DNA from: an uncultured Clostridia bacterium
GTDB taxonomy: Bacteria > Bacillota > Clostridia > Oscillospirales > Acutalibacteraceae
Assembly (NCBI GenBank): GCA_944412445.1
Contig: CALYBJ010000012.1
Location: 1 to 64,000, forward strand
DNA length: 64,000 nucleotides
Direction: 5' to 3'
In this document: positions 36,555 to 45,027 of the stretch, one piece after another
Layout: every line of letters starts with the position of its first letter
Numbering within the stretch: position 1 is the stretch's first letter
Program-made: the position numbers and the translations under genes
The notes under the pieces: generated by a model
What the model was told of the DNA's origin: nothing
The model's input: the letters and a program-made list of their open reading frames with translations, nothing else
Database searches by the model: none

Positions 36555-38204
36555 ATGAAAAGGTTTAAAGTTTTTTGTATTGCCGGAGCCGCATTGTTTT
36601 TATTTGTAATAGGAATAGTCGGTATAACTCAGAGCAAAGAAATTTATACTGCCGCTGAAAATGCGAGAGTTGATTACGGAAGCTGTCAGGAACATACCTT
36701 TCCTGATGAATATATTGTTGTTAAGGAAGCAACCTGCCAGTCCACAGGAACAAAGTACAGAGTGTGCACGGTTTGCGGAGCAAAGGATATTGTTGAAATT
36801 CCTGTTGATTCGGATAATCATTTATATGTGTCTTCAAAGTGGACAACTTATCCGGTTCCCACCTGTATATCAGGAGGAGAAAAATATAAAATCTGCACAA
36901 GCTGCAATAAGAAAGTGGAAGTGACGGAACTGCCGCCTGATCCTGAAGCGCATCAGGCTGACGGCGATCATATTGTATTAACGGATTCAACCTGTCAGGA
37001 GCCGGGAGAAAAAGCGTACAGATGCAAGCTTTGCGGCGAATATTTCGGCAATACGCCTGTTGATATAAATCCTGATAACCATGTAACAAGTGAAAATTCA
37101 AAATGGGAAGTAACGGTTTTGCCTACATGCGGTGATGAAGGCGAAATGGTATGCTACTGTGATAAATGCGGAGCCGTTGCTCTGGCAAAGCCCGTTGCTC
37201 CTACGGGAGAGCATATTCTGAGCGACGAATGGATAATTGATAAAGAGCCCACCTGCACGGAACCCGGTATAAAATCCCGTTACTGCACAGTATGCGGTCA
37301 GGCTGTTGAAACAGAAGAAATACCCGTTAACGGTGAAAATCATTCTTTCGGAAGTGATTTTATAACGGATAAGGCTCCTACCTGTGTTGAAGCCGGAGAA
37401 AAATCCCGTCACTGCATTTACTGCGGAGAAAGAACGGAAATAACAGAGATACCTGTTGATGAGAATGCCCATCAGTACGGAGAAGAATGGATTGTTTCAA
37501 AAGAGCCGTCGTGCTCGGAAGCAGGACTCAAGCATAAGGTATGCGCTCTTTGCGGAGAGGAATCCGTTCCTGTTGAAATTGAAAAGACCGAACATAATTA
37601 CGGAAAGTATGAAGTAATAAAAGAATCGGCTGACGGAATGTCGGCACAGGTTAAATATACCTGCATTGACTGCGGCTACGAATATATAACTGTTATTACA
37701 TACGGAGAGAATGACGGCACAGGAGATATAGGAAACGAAAGCGGAGAGAACGGCAAATATATTCTTGTTGCTAATGCAGATACAGTAATTAAGATAGACA
37801 ACTCATCCATGCTTGTATATAATGTGGCAAGAAACATGGAGCCGGAAAAGTTTTTAAGCAATTTTAAAAACAGTTCATCCTTTGTTTTATACAGCAAGGA
37901 CGGCAATATTGTGCAGGACAGCAGTTATGTGGGAACGGGATGCTATCTTAATTATCAGGATATAAACGGCATTGTGACAAACTATAAAATCAGCGTAACC
38001 GGAGATTTGGATTCTGACGGCAAGGTGACGGCATCGGACGCAAGACAGATTTTAAGGGCTGCGGCAGGACTTAATGAGGTAAAAAATGAATATAAGACAG
38101 CTGCGGATGTAAATTCAGACGGCAAGGTAACAGCATCGGATGCGAGAACAACACTGAGAGTTGCGGCAAACCTTGAATATTTTAAGGATACATATAAAAA
38201 CTGA
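36555..38204 (+). CDS. Secreted CxxC-repeat protein with dockerin
   Basis: This 549-residue exported protein has an N-terminal hydrophobic signal (about 5-25) and then seven to eight repeats of about 45-50 residues. Each has a core like PTCTEPG, then YCTVCG, then EIPV, so paired cysteines recur throughout (CxxCG plus a lone Cys about 15 residues before). This resembles a run of metal-binding or disulfide knuckles. A beta-rich segment (about 410-480) follows, and the C-terminus is a type I dockerin with DLDSDGKVTASDAR and DVNSDGKVTASDAR. No catalytic domain is seen; a structural or adhesive cell-surface role is likely. Confidence 0.78.
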   Translation: MKRFKVFCIAGAALFLFVIGIVGITQSKEIYTAAENARVDYGSCQEHTFPDEYIVVKEATCQSTGTKYRVCTVCGAKDIVEIPVDSDNHLYVSSKWTTYPVPTCISGGEKYKICTSCNKKVEVTELPPDPEAHQADGDHIVLTDSTCQEPGEKAYRCKLCGEYFGNTPVDINPDNHVTSENSKWEVTVLPTCGDEGEMVCYCDKCGAVALAKPVAPTGEHILSDEWIIDKEPTCTEPGIKSRYCTVCGQAVETEEIPVNGENHSFGSDFITDKAPTCVEAGEKSRHCIYCGERTEITEIPVDENAHQYGEEWIVSKEPSCSEAGLKHKVCALCGEESVPVEIEKTEHNYGKYEVIKESADGMSAQVKYTCIDCGYEYITVITYGENDGTGDIGNESGENGKYILVANADTVIKIDNSSMLVYNVARNMEPEKFLSNFKNSSSFVLYSKDGNIVQDSSYVGTGCYLNYQDINGIVTNYKISVTGDLDSDGKVTASDARQILRAAAGLNEVKNEYKTAADVNSDGKVTASDARTTLRVAANLEYFKDTYKN

Positions 38205-38218
38205 AAAAAGATGATAAT

Positions 38219-38950
38219 GTGTTAAAAGACGGAGAGCATATAGAGTTTATCAATAATGAATTACAGCTTATTGTTTCAAAGGAGCACACCTTCGGAACGG
38301 ATGCGCTGCTGCTTGCTGATTTTTCAAAACCGTCAAAAAATGCTGTCGCCTGTGATTTCGGAACAGGCTGCGGAATAATTCCTTTTTACTGGAAACGGGA
38401 AAACGCCGGAAAAATAATATACGGAGTTGAATTACAGGAAAAGGGATATGATCAGTTCAGAAGATCGGCGGAGCTTAACGGTATAGGAAATATAATTCCG
38501 ATAAACAGCGATTTAAAGGTTTTAAAGGGAAAATTGCCTTTCGGACAGTTTGATGTTGTTTCAATGAACCCGCCTTATACAAAGTCGGGAGGCGGAATAG
38601 TAAGCAGGGAAGAAAGCGCAAAAATTGCCAGACATGAAATCAAATGCACTTTTGAAGATATATGTATGTCGGCGGCAAGGCTTTTGAAGTTCGGCGGCAG
38701 ATTGTGTATGTGCATACGCCCGGAGAGAATGTGCCAGCTTATTTACGCTATGAACAAAAGTAAAATAGAGCCGAAAAGAATAAGATTTGTAACACAGCGA
38801 CCGGGACAAAGTCCGTGGCTTGTTTTAATAGAAGGAAAGCTTGGCAGAAAATCCGGACTGACAGTTGAGCCGGAGCTTTATATCGAAAACGAAAAAGGCG
38901 AAATATCCGGTGAGATGCTTAGAATTATAGGTACATACAGAAAGGAATAA
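38219..38950 (+). CDS. trmN6: tRNA1(Val) (adenine(37)-N6)-methyltransferase-like protein
   Basis: This SAM-dependent N6-adenine methyltransferase of the TrmN6/YfiC family has 243 residues. The SAM motif DFGTGCG (46-52) and the catalytic NPPY (117-120) are clear, as are the family start HTFGTDALLL and the late RPERMCQL. The start is GTG at 38219, 14 bp after the upstream dockerin gene. The next genes, a small membrane protein and rsmI, follow closely, so trmN6-rsmI looks like an RNA-modification operon, a common clostridial pairing. Confidence 0.87.
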   Translation: MLKDGEHIEFINNELQLIVSKEHTFGTDALLLADFSKPSKNAVACDFGTGCGIIPFYWKRENAGKIIYGVELQEKGYDQFRRSAELNGIGNIIPINSDLKVLKGKLPFGQFDVVSMNPPYTKSGGGIVSREESAKIARHEIKCTFEDICMSAARLLKFGGRLCMCIRPERMCQLIYAMNKSKIEPKRIRFVTQRPGQSPWLVLIEGKLGRKSGLTVEPELYIENEKGEISGEMLRIIGTYRKE

Positions 38951-38955
38951 GCTGT

Positions 38956-39282
38956 ATGGAGATATATTATTATGTTATAATTGTGCTTGTTCTGATTTTG
39001 CTGTTCCGGAACAAAAAGCGAATTTTAACGGTACTTAAAATTAAAAGAAAAAGACGAGGTATTAAGATGACTTCCGTTATTGAAAAGTTTATAGGCAAGG
39101 ATTGTTATATTAATTTAGGTTCCGGCGGCTCGGCAGACGGAGTTGTGAAGTCCGTTGCTGACGGATGGCTGGAAATAGAAAACAAAGACGGAGAACTTCA
39201 GGCAGTCAATGTGGATTACATAAGCAGAATAAGAGAATATCCCAGAAACAAAAAAGGAAAAAGGAAAACGATATTTGAATGA
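38956..39282 (+). CDS. Small conserved protein between trmN6 and rsmI
   Basis: The 108-residue product starts with a membrane segment (4-17) and a very basic stretch. It continues with a small beta-barrel-like domain (from about residue 38: SVIEKFIGKDCYINLGSG, ending DYISRIREYP), which resembles the DUF6897-type proteins of Clostridia. Two starts are plausible: ATG 38956 with AAAGGA 9 bp upstream, and ATG 39067 with GAGG 7 bp upstream, which would give a soluble 71-residue form. The stop overlaps the rsmI start (ATGA). Confidence 0.6.
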   Translation: MEIYYYVIIVLVLILLFRNKKRILTVLKIKRKRRGIKMTSVIEKFIGKDCYINLGSGGSADGVVKSVADGWLEIENKDGELQAVNVDYISRIREYPRNKKGKRKTIFE

Positions 39283-40100
39283 GCGGAACATTATATGTTG
39301 TAGGAACGCCGATAGGCAATTTAGGGGATTTTTCGCCCAGAGCGGCAGAGGTATTGTCATCGGTTGATTTTATTGCGGCTGAGGATACAAGGGTTACCGT
39401 GAAGCTGTTAAATCACTTCAATATAAAAAAGCCCATGGTAAGCTATTATGAACACAATAAGGTGCAGAAAAGCAGCCATATTATTGACAGACTTTTAAAC
39501 GGAGAAAACTGCGCAGTAGTAACCGATGCGGGAATGCCGGCAATATCCGATCCCGGAATAGATCTTGTAGCGCTTTGTCATAAGCACGGAATACCGGTAG
39601 TGTCCGTTCCGGGACCGTCAGCGATAATAACCGCCGCGGCAATAAGCGGAATGGATGTTTCAAGATTTACATTTGAAGGTTTTTTGACAGTTAACAAGCC
39701 TAAGAGAAGAGAACATCTGAATGAAATAAAAGATGAAAAAAGAACAATGATTTTTTATGAGGCGCCCCATAAGCTTGCCGCGACTTTGAAAGATATGCTG
39801 GAAAGCTTCGGTGACAGGAATATAGCTATAATCAAGGAGCTTACAAAAATTCATGAAAGCGTGGAGCGCACAACTTTGTCAGAGGGCTTTAAAAAATATG
39901 ACGGAATAAAGCTGAAAGGCGAATATGTTCTTATAATTGAGGGCAAAAAAGCGGAGAAAGCCGAGTTTACCGAAGAAGACGGAGTTAAGCTTGCAAAAGA
40001 TTATATAAAAGCCGGAATGTCTGTAAGCGAAGCGGCAAAGACAGCGGCAAAAGAAACAGGTATCAAAAAAGGCGATATTTACAAACAACTTACTGAATGA
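39279..40100 (+). CDS. rsmI: 16S rRNA (cytidine(1402)-2'-O)-methyltransferase
   Basis: RsmI methylates the ribose of C1402 in the decoding centre. The tetrapyrrole-methylase-fold signature is seen in LYVVGTPIGNLGD (5-17), AAEDTR and AVVTDAGMPAISDPG. At 273 residues it is full length with the usual C-terminal helical tail (GMSVSEAAKTAAKETG). It overlaps the preceding gene by four bases. Confidence 0.94.
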   Translation: MSGTLYVVGTPIGNLGDFSPRAAEVLSSVDFIAAEDTRVTVKLLNHFNIKKPMVSYYEHNKVQKSSHIIDRLLNGENCAVVTDAGMPAISDPGIDLVALCHKHGIPVVSVPGPSAIITAAAISGMDVSRFTFEGFLTVNKPKRREHLNEIKDEKRTMIFYEAPHKLAATLKDMLESFGDRNIAIIKELTKIHESVERTTLSEGFKKYDGIKLKGEYVLIIEGKKAEKAEFTEEDGVKLAKDYIKAGMSVSEAAKTAAKETGIKKGDIYKQLTE

Positions 40101-40115
40101 CGGAGAGAAAAAGAA

Positions 40116-40721
40116 ATGCTTGAATCTTTAATGCAGTACTGGTATATGTGGGTTTTGCTGGCGGTTTTAATTGTAATAATGTTCTGGGCCGGAGGCAAGG
40201 CGTCAAAAGCTGTAAGAAGAAAAAATGAGATTTTAAGAAAACAGGAAGAAGAAATAAAAAGATATAAATATCTCGTGGATAAATACAGCGGCATTACAGC
40301 TTCACAGGCTGAAAATGAAACTCCCGGAGAGCTTGCTGAGGGAATAACAGCCGTGCTTCAGAAGCAGATTGAAAGAGCGGTGCATCCCGAAGAAGAATTT
40401 AATAATGCGGAGGAATGGAGAAGAACCGTTTATTCCTTGTATTATTTTCTTGAAGACACTGAAACATCCCTTTCTTTTTTCTTTAAAAACAACGGTGAGC
40501 CGGTAACAGGGCTGGCTGTAAACGGTATAAAAGAAATTGATGAAAGTGCTGTTTACGGCAATGCTTCGAGAATGTACGCAATGTATGACGAGAATAACGA
40601 ATCGGTGTCAATTGATAATGACAGGATAAATGAAATCAACAGCAGGTTTAAGGAAATATTTAATAAAGAAAAGTTTTTACTGAGCCTAAAAAACTACATA
40701 ATTTCAAATCTGCAAAATTAA
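40116..40721 (+). CDS. Membrane-anchored coiled-coil protein of unknown function
   Basis: This 201-residue protein has one N-terminal membrane segment (about 8-26), a short coiled-coil (RRKNEILRKQEEEIKRYK, about 34-51) and a helical soluble domain with no recognised motif. It follows rsmI by 15 bp and ends the operon at a terminator. No family is recognised. Confidence 0.65.
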   Translation: MLESLMQYWYMWVLLAVLIVIMFWAGGKASKAVRRKNEILRKQEEEIKRYKYLVDKYSGITASQAENETPGELAEGITAVLQKQIERAVHPEEEFNNAEEWRRTVYSLYYFLEDTETSLSFFFKNNGEPVTGLAVNGIKEIDESAVYGNASRMYAMYDENNESVSIDNDRINEINSRFKEIFNKEKFLLSLKNYIISNLQN

Positions 40722-40753
40722 AGAACCCGGATTGTTTTGTCCGGGTTCTTTTC
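40720..40753 (+). terminator. Intrinsic terminator after rsmI operon
   Basis: AAGAACCCGGA (40721-40731) pairs with TCCGGGTTCTT (40740-40750), followed by TT. The stem is strong and GC-rich. Confidence 0.8.
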
Positions 40754-40786
40754 GGAGGAATTTATATGAAAACACTGTGGAAATTA

Positions 40787-42211
40787 TCATTCAAGACCTG
40801 CTGACATTCTCAAGGCGGACCTTGCGTCAGTAGCAGAAATTTTTCCGTCTTTGTTAATGTCTGCGGCGATCATAAAAACATCTTCGAGAGTATCAAGAGA
40901 GGCTGCTGTTCTGAGTATAGATCTCGCGTCTTTTGCGGTTATTTTTCCGTCGGAATTAACATCTCCGGCAACGACTATTATATATTTATTGACGCCGCTT
41001 CCGGAATCAGCCTTCAGCACGAAGCCTGTTCCGAGAAGCCTGTAAGGATCGGAAACAAGCTTATCAGCGCTGTCATATATGTGAAAGCTTTGCAAGTCGC
41101 TTACGACAGCCGCAAAGATTAGTGCTGCCTGTCCTGCCGGGATATTATCCTTAATGCTTATGTATTCCGTGACAGGTGTGTTTTCAGACGGAGCAGTTGA
41201 GCTTTCCGTTTGCGGAAGAGTTGTTGAATTTTCGGTACTGCCAGTGCAGCTTTCGCTGATATCTTCTTCTGATGATATTTCTTCAGTTGCCGGTTCCGTT
41301 TGAGTAGTGTCTGCCGGCGGAGCTGTGCTTGTCTGCTCTTGGGTATGTTCATTTGAGGACTCTTCGGATGTTGTGGTTTCCTGTGTTGACGGTGAGCCTA
41401 CAACGGGAGGAAAAACGCCGTTGTCAGTAATGAAAACATCAAATGAAACCGTCATGTCCTTATAGGCAATATCCGAAATGTCCGATAAATTATATATTAC
41501 GCCTTGAGATGAAACAGCCGATGTGCTCACAGGAACAACTGCGCCGTAGTGAACAGTTATTGTTTGCTGTCCGGTTTGTTCAGGATTGTAACCGCTGCAC
41601 ATTTCCGAGATTAACGGAATAAAAGTATCTCCGTGCTGGCGGCAGGTGACTTTAAGATATTCAGAAAAGCTTTCTGCGGGAGTTCCTTTTTTGTAAGTTC
41701 CGGCGCCCTTTTGAACAACTTTAATACCTGTTATTTCACAAGTGCCCAGAAAAATCTGCACCCAGGTATTTTGCTCTTCTTTATATCCTATGCCGATATG
41801 AGATGAATTAAATCTCAGAATGTTAGCTTTATGTCCTGGGCTGTTCATCCAGTCGCTGATTACTTCCTCCGGAGAAGTCTGACCTGCGGCAATATTTTCA
41901 GAAACCACGGAATAGTTGGGATTATAGTTTTTTACAAGAGGCACATAAGCGTTTGTCCCGTCAGGCTTGTAATGAGAAAAACAGGTTTCTATTTCGTACG
42001 CTCTTGTGTCGCATATTTTTTGAAGATTACCGTCCATCGAAAGAGGATTCAGTCCCTGTGCCATTCTTTCCTTGTTTGTAAGCTTTAACGCTTCCCATTC
42101 ATAGCTGTTTGCGGAAAATTCTTCTCCGTATGCCTGACTGCATAACGGCAAAATGACAACAGAAAAAATCAAAATAAACAAAATAATTTTAAAAGTGGAT
42201 TTTTTTGACAT
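40787..42211 (-). CDS. Secreted CAP/SCP-domain protein with dockerin
   Basis: This 474-residue exported protein has a signal peptide (about 1-30), a CAP (SCP/PR1, YkwD-type) domain (about 38-165) with HYKPDGTNAY, SENIAAG and WMNSPGHKANIL, then a beta region, a Thr/Ser/Glu-rich linker (about 275-345), another beta segment and a type I dockerin (DVNSDGKITAKDAR and DINKDGKISATDAR). I used ATG 42211; GTG 42217 is nearer the ideal distance from GAGG and is equally possible. CAP proteins in clostridia are extracellular with unclear function. It is the third dockerin protein in 11 kb. Confidence 0.82.
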   Translation of the reverse strand: MSKKSTFKIILFILIFSVVILPLCSQAYGEEFSANSYEWEALKLTNKERMAQGLNPLSMDGNLQKICDTRAYEIETCFSHYKPDGTNAYVPLVKNYNPNYSVVSENIAAGQTSPEEVISDWMNSPGHKANILRFNSSHIGIGYKEEQNTWVQIFLGTCEITGIKVVQKGAGTYKKGTPAESFSEYLKVTCRQHGDTFIPLISEMCSGYNPEQTGQQTITVHYGAVVPVSTSAVSSQGVIYNLSDISDIAYKDMTVSFDVFITDNGVFPPVVGSPSTQETTTSEESSNEHTQEQTSTAPPADTTQTEPATEEISSEEDISESCTGSTENSTTLPQTESSTAPSENTPVTEYISIKDNIPAGQAALIFAAVVSDLQSFHIYDSADKLVSDPYRLLGTGFVLKADSGSGVNKYIIVVAGDVNSDGKITAKDARSILRTAASLDTLEDVFMIAADINKDGKISATDARSALRMSAGLE

Positions 42212-42240
42212 TAACACAAAAAACACCTCTGTATATAAAA

Positions 42241-42269
42241 ATAACAGATAGATATTATATTTATGTCAA
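42241..42269 (-). promoter_or_regulatory. Promoter of CAP-dockerin gene
   Basis: On the minus strand TTGACA (42269-42264) and TGTTAT (42246-42241) are 17 bp apart, about 30 bp before the start codon. Confidence 0.6.
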
Positions 42270-42396
42270 GTAAATATGATATTTTTATTAACAAAAAATT
42301 CATATTGTGTTAAAATTGTGTTATTGTTTTGTTTTCTGTAACATAACTGCAATAACAGAGCAGATAAAAGCATAAAATCAGATATTAAGAAAAATA

Positions 42397-42425
42397 TTGT
42401 TTTTTTCTGTTTGCTGTGATATAAT
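42397..42425 (+). promoter_or_regulatory. Promoter of iorAB
   Basis: TTGTTT (42397-42402), a 17-bp spacer and TATAAT (42420-42425) with an extended -10 TG at 42417-42418 lie 41 bp before iorA. Confidence 0.65.
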
Positions 42426-42465
42426 AATCAATAATATTGTAATTATTTGATTCGGAGGAATATAT

Positions 42466-44193
42466 ATGGCTAAGAAACTGTTACTGGGCAACGAAGCTGT
42501 TGCAAGAGGCCTTTATGAAGCCGGCTGCAGAGTAGTATCCAGCTATCCGGGAACACCCAGTACCGAAATAACTGAATTTGCCGCAAAATATGATGAGATT
42601 TACAGCGAATGGGCGCCCAATGAAAAGGTTGCCTGCGAGGTTGCTGTGGGAGCGTCAATAGCCGGCGCCAGATCTTTTTGCGGTATGAAGCATGTAGGTC
42701 TTAATGTGGCGGCAGATCCCCTGTTTACTGCTTCATACACAGGAGTAAACGGTGGAATGATGATAGCTGTTGCGGACGATCCGGGAATGCACTCATCTCA
42801 GAATGAGCAGGATTCAAGACATTATGCGGAAGCTTCAAAAACAATGATGCTGGAGCCTGCGGATTCAAAGGAATGTCTTGAATATACAAAGAGAGCCTTT
42901 GAGCTGTCGGAAAAATTTGATACTCCCGTTATTTTAAGACTTACCACAAGAGTTGCACATTCAAGAGGACTTGCTGAAACTTCTGACAGAACTGACGCAC
43001 CTCTTAAGGAATATACTAAAAATCCTCAGAAGTATGTAATGATGCCTGCTTTTGCTAAGCCCAGACACGTTTTTGTTGAGCAGAGAATTGTTGAACAGAC
43101 TGCATTCGCCGAGGAAGACGAGATTAATACGGTTGAATATTACGATAAAAAAATCGGCGTAATAACTGCCGGCAACTGCTATAATTACGCAAAGGAAGCA
43201 TTAGGAGAAAAAGCTTCTTACTTAAAGCTCGGATGCGTATATCCGCTGCCTGAAAAGAAAATCATTGATTTTGCGGCGCAGTGCGAAAAAATATATGTTA
43301 TTGAGGAACTTGACCCTTATATTGAAAACCACTGCAAAAAATTAGGAATAAAGGTTTACGGCAAGGATGTGTTCACCCTTCAGGGCGAATACTCTCAGAG
43401 TATAGTCGCTAAGGCAATTTTAGGAGAGGAAAAGGAATTTTCCGTAATGGATATGGATATCCCCGGAAGACCTCCCGTTCTGTGCGCAGGCTGTCCCCAC
43501 AGAGGATTGTTTTACTCTCTCAAGAAAGAGGGCGTAGCTGTCTGCGGTGATATCGGCTGTTATACTCTTGGAACACTTGCGCCTTTGGGAGCAATGGATA
43601 CGTGTATATGTATGGGAGCGTCGATTTCTTCGCTTCACGGAAGAAATAAGGCAAACCCTGAGAACGCAAAAAAATCTGTTGCGGTAATCGGCGATTCAAC
43701 ATTTATTCATTCAGGTGTTACGGGACTTATTGATATTGCTTATAATAACAGCGCGTCAACCGTAATAATTCTTGACAACTCCATAACAGGTATGACGGGA
43801 CATCAGGAAAATCCCACAACCGGAAAGAATATTAAGGGCGATCCTGCAACGGCTGTTGATATAGTAGCTCTTGCGAAAGCCATAGGCATAAAGAGAGTTA
43901 CCATTGTTGATCCGTATAATCTTAAGGAAACACAGGAAGCCATACATAAAGAGCTTGAGGTTGACGAGCCGTCGCTGATTATTTCAAGAAGACCCTGTGC
44001 GCTTCTTAAGTATGTTAAGCATAATCCTCCTCTCAAGGTAAATAAGGATAAGTGCAGAGGCTGCAAGATGTGCATGAAGATAGGCTGTCCGGCAATAAGC
44101 ATGGCAGACGGAAAAGCCGTTATTGATTTTACGCAGTGCGTAGGCTGTTCGGTATGTACGCAGATGTGTAATTTCGGAGCAATAGAGGAATAA
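42466..44193 (+). CDS. iorA: Indolepyruvate:ferredoxin oxidoreductase, alpha subunit
   Basis: This thiamine-diphosphate enzyme oxidatively decarboxylates aryl pyruvates (from aromatic amino acids) to acyl-CoA, reducing ferredoxin. The 575 residues contain the family start LLLGNEAVARGLYEAG, the pyrimidine-domain YPGTPSTEI, the TPP-binding VIGDSTFIHSGVTG region and two C-terminal [4Fe-4S] motifs (CRGCKMC and CVGCSVCTQMC). ATG 42466 is preceded by GGAGGAA. IorB follows after 18 bp. Confidence 0.93.
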   Translation: MAKKLLLGNEAVARGLYEAGCRVVSSYPGTPSTEITEFAAKYDEIYSEWAPNEKVACEVAVGASIAGARSFCGMKHVGLNVAADPLFTASYTGVNGGMMIAVADDPGMHSSQNEQDSRHYAEASKTMMLEPADSKECLEYTKRAFELSEKFDTPVILRLTTRVAHSRGLAETSDRTDAPLKEYTKNPQKYVMMPAFAKPRHVFVEQRIVEQTAFAEEDEINTVEYYDKKIGVITAGNCYNYAKEALGEKASYLKLGCVYPLPEKKIIDFAAQCEKIYVIEELDPYIENHCKKLGIKVYGKDVFTLQGEYSQSIVAKAILGEEKEFSVMDMDIPGRPPVLCAGCPHRGLFYSLKKEGVAVCGDIGCYTLGTLAPLGAMDTCICMGASISSLHGRNKANPENAKKSVAVIGDSTFIHSGVTGLIDIAYNNSASTVIILDNSITGMTGHQENPTTGKNIKGDPATAVDIVALAKAIGIKRVTIVDPYNLKETQEAIHKELEVDEPSLIISRRPCALLKYVKHNPPLKVNKDKCRGCKMCMKIGCPAISMADGKAVIDFTQCVGCSVCTQMCNFGAIEE

Positions 44194-44211
44194 GGAACGG
44201 AGGAAATACAG

Positions 44212-44787
44212 ATGAAATCATACAGTGTAATGATAGTCGGCGTAGGCGGACAGGGAACACTTCTTGCGAGCCGTCTTTTGGGAAATGCCGTAATAAGTGA
44301 AGGCTATGATGTTAAAGTTTCCGAGGTTCACGGAATGAGCCAGAGAGGCGGTTCCGTAATTACTTATGTAAGATTCGGCGAAAAAGTAGCGTCTCCCATA
44401 ATAGAAAAGGGCGAAGCAGATCTTATAATAGCTTTTGAGCAGCTTGAAGCTGCAAGATATTTGCCTTATCTTAAAAAGGGCGGAAGAATAGTTGTAAATA
44501 CTCAGAAAATCGACCCGATGCCGGTAGTAACAGGAGTAACGACATATCCTGACGGAGTAATTGAGCAGCTTAAGGAAAAGGCAAATATTACGGCGCTTGA
44601 CGCATTAAGCCTTGCTGTTGAGGCAGGAACCTCAAAGGCGGTAAATATTGTGTTAATGGGCGTTGTAGCGAAGCACATGGAGTTTAAAAAGGAAGTTTGG
44701 GAGAAGGTTATCGAGGAAACTGTGCCTCCCAAATTTAAGGAGCTTAACCTTAAAGCCTTTGAGCTTGGATATTCTTACGAAGAATAA
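44212..44787 (+). CDS. iorB: Indolepyruvate:ferredoxin oxidoreductase, beta subunit
   Basis: This is the gamma-domain partner of IorA, 191 residues long. GVGGQGTLLASRLLG (8-22 region) is the typical opening, followed by EVHGMSQRGGSV. A consensus-like Shine-Dalgarno ACGGAGGAA precedes the ATG. A strong terminator follows 33 bp after the stop. Confidence 0.92.
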   Translation: MKSYSVMIVGVGGQGTLLASRLLGNAVISEGYDVKVSEVHGMSQRGGSVITYVRFGEKVASPIIEKGEADLIIAFEQLEAARYLPYLKKGGRIVVNTQKIDPMPVVTGVTTYPDGVIEQLKEKANITALDALSLAVEAGTSKAVNIVLMGVVAKHMEFKKEVWEKVIEETVPPKFKELNLKAFELGYSYEE

Positions 44788-44820
44788 AAAATTAATATTC
44801 AAAAATAATGAAAATTTTGG

Positions 44821-44850
44821 AACGGCAGATTTTAATTGATCTGCCGTTTT
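44821..44850 (+). terminator. Intrinsic terminator of iorAB
   Basis: AACGGCAGAT (44821-44830) pairs perfectly with ATCTGCCGTT (44839-44848), then T residues. Confidence 0.85.
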
Positions 44851-45027
44851 AATATTTTTTTGAATTAATGAAATAATATAAAAAACATTAAATTCACAAG
44901 AATTTTTGATTTTTATGCACCTTAAATTACCGAGCCGTAAATTCAGGGGAAAATAAAAAATTCCGATAATAAATCAAAAGCAGTTAGGAACATTATTTGT
45001 GTGCGGTAAAATCCACGGAGGTGTATT

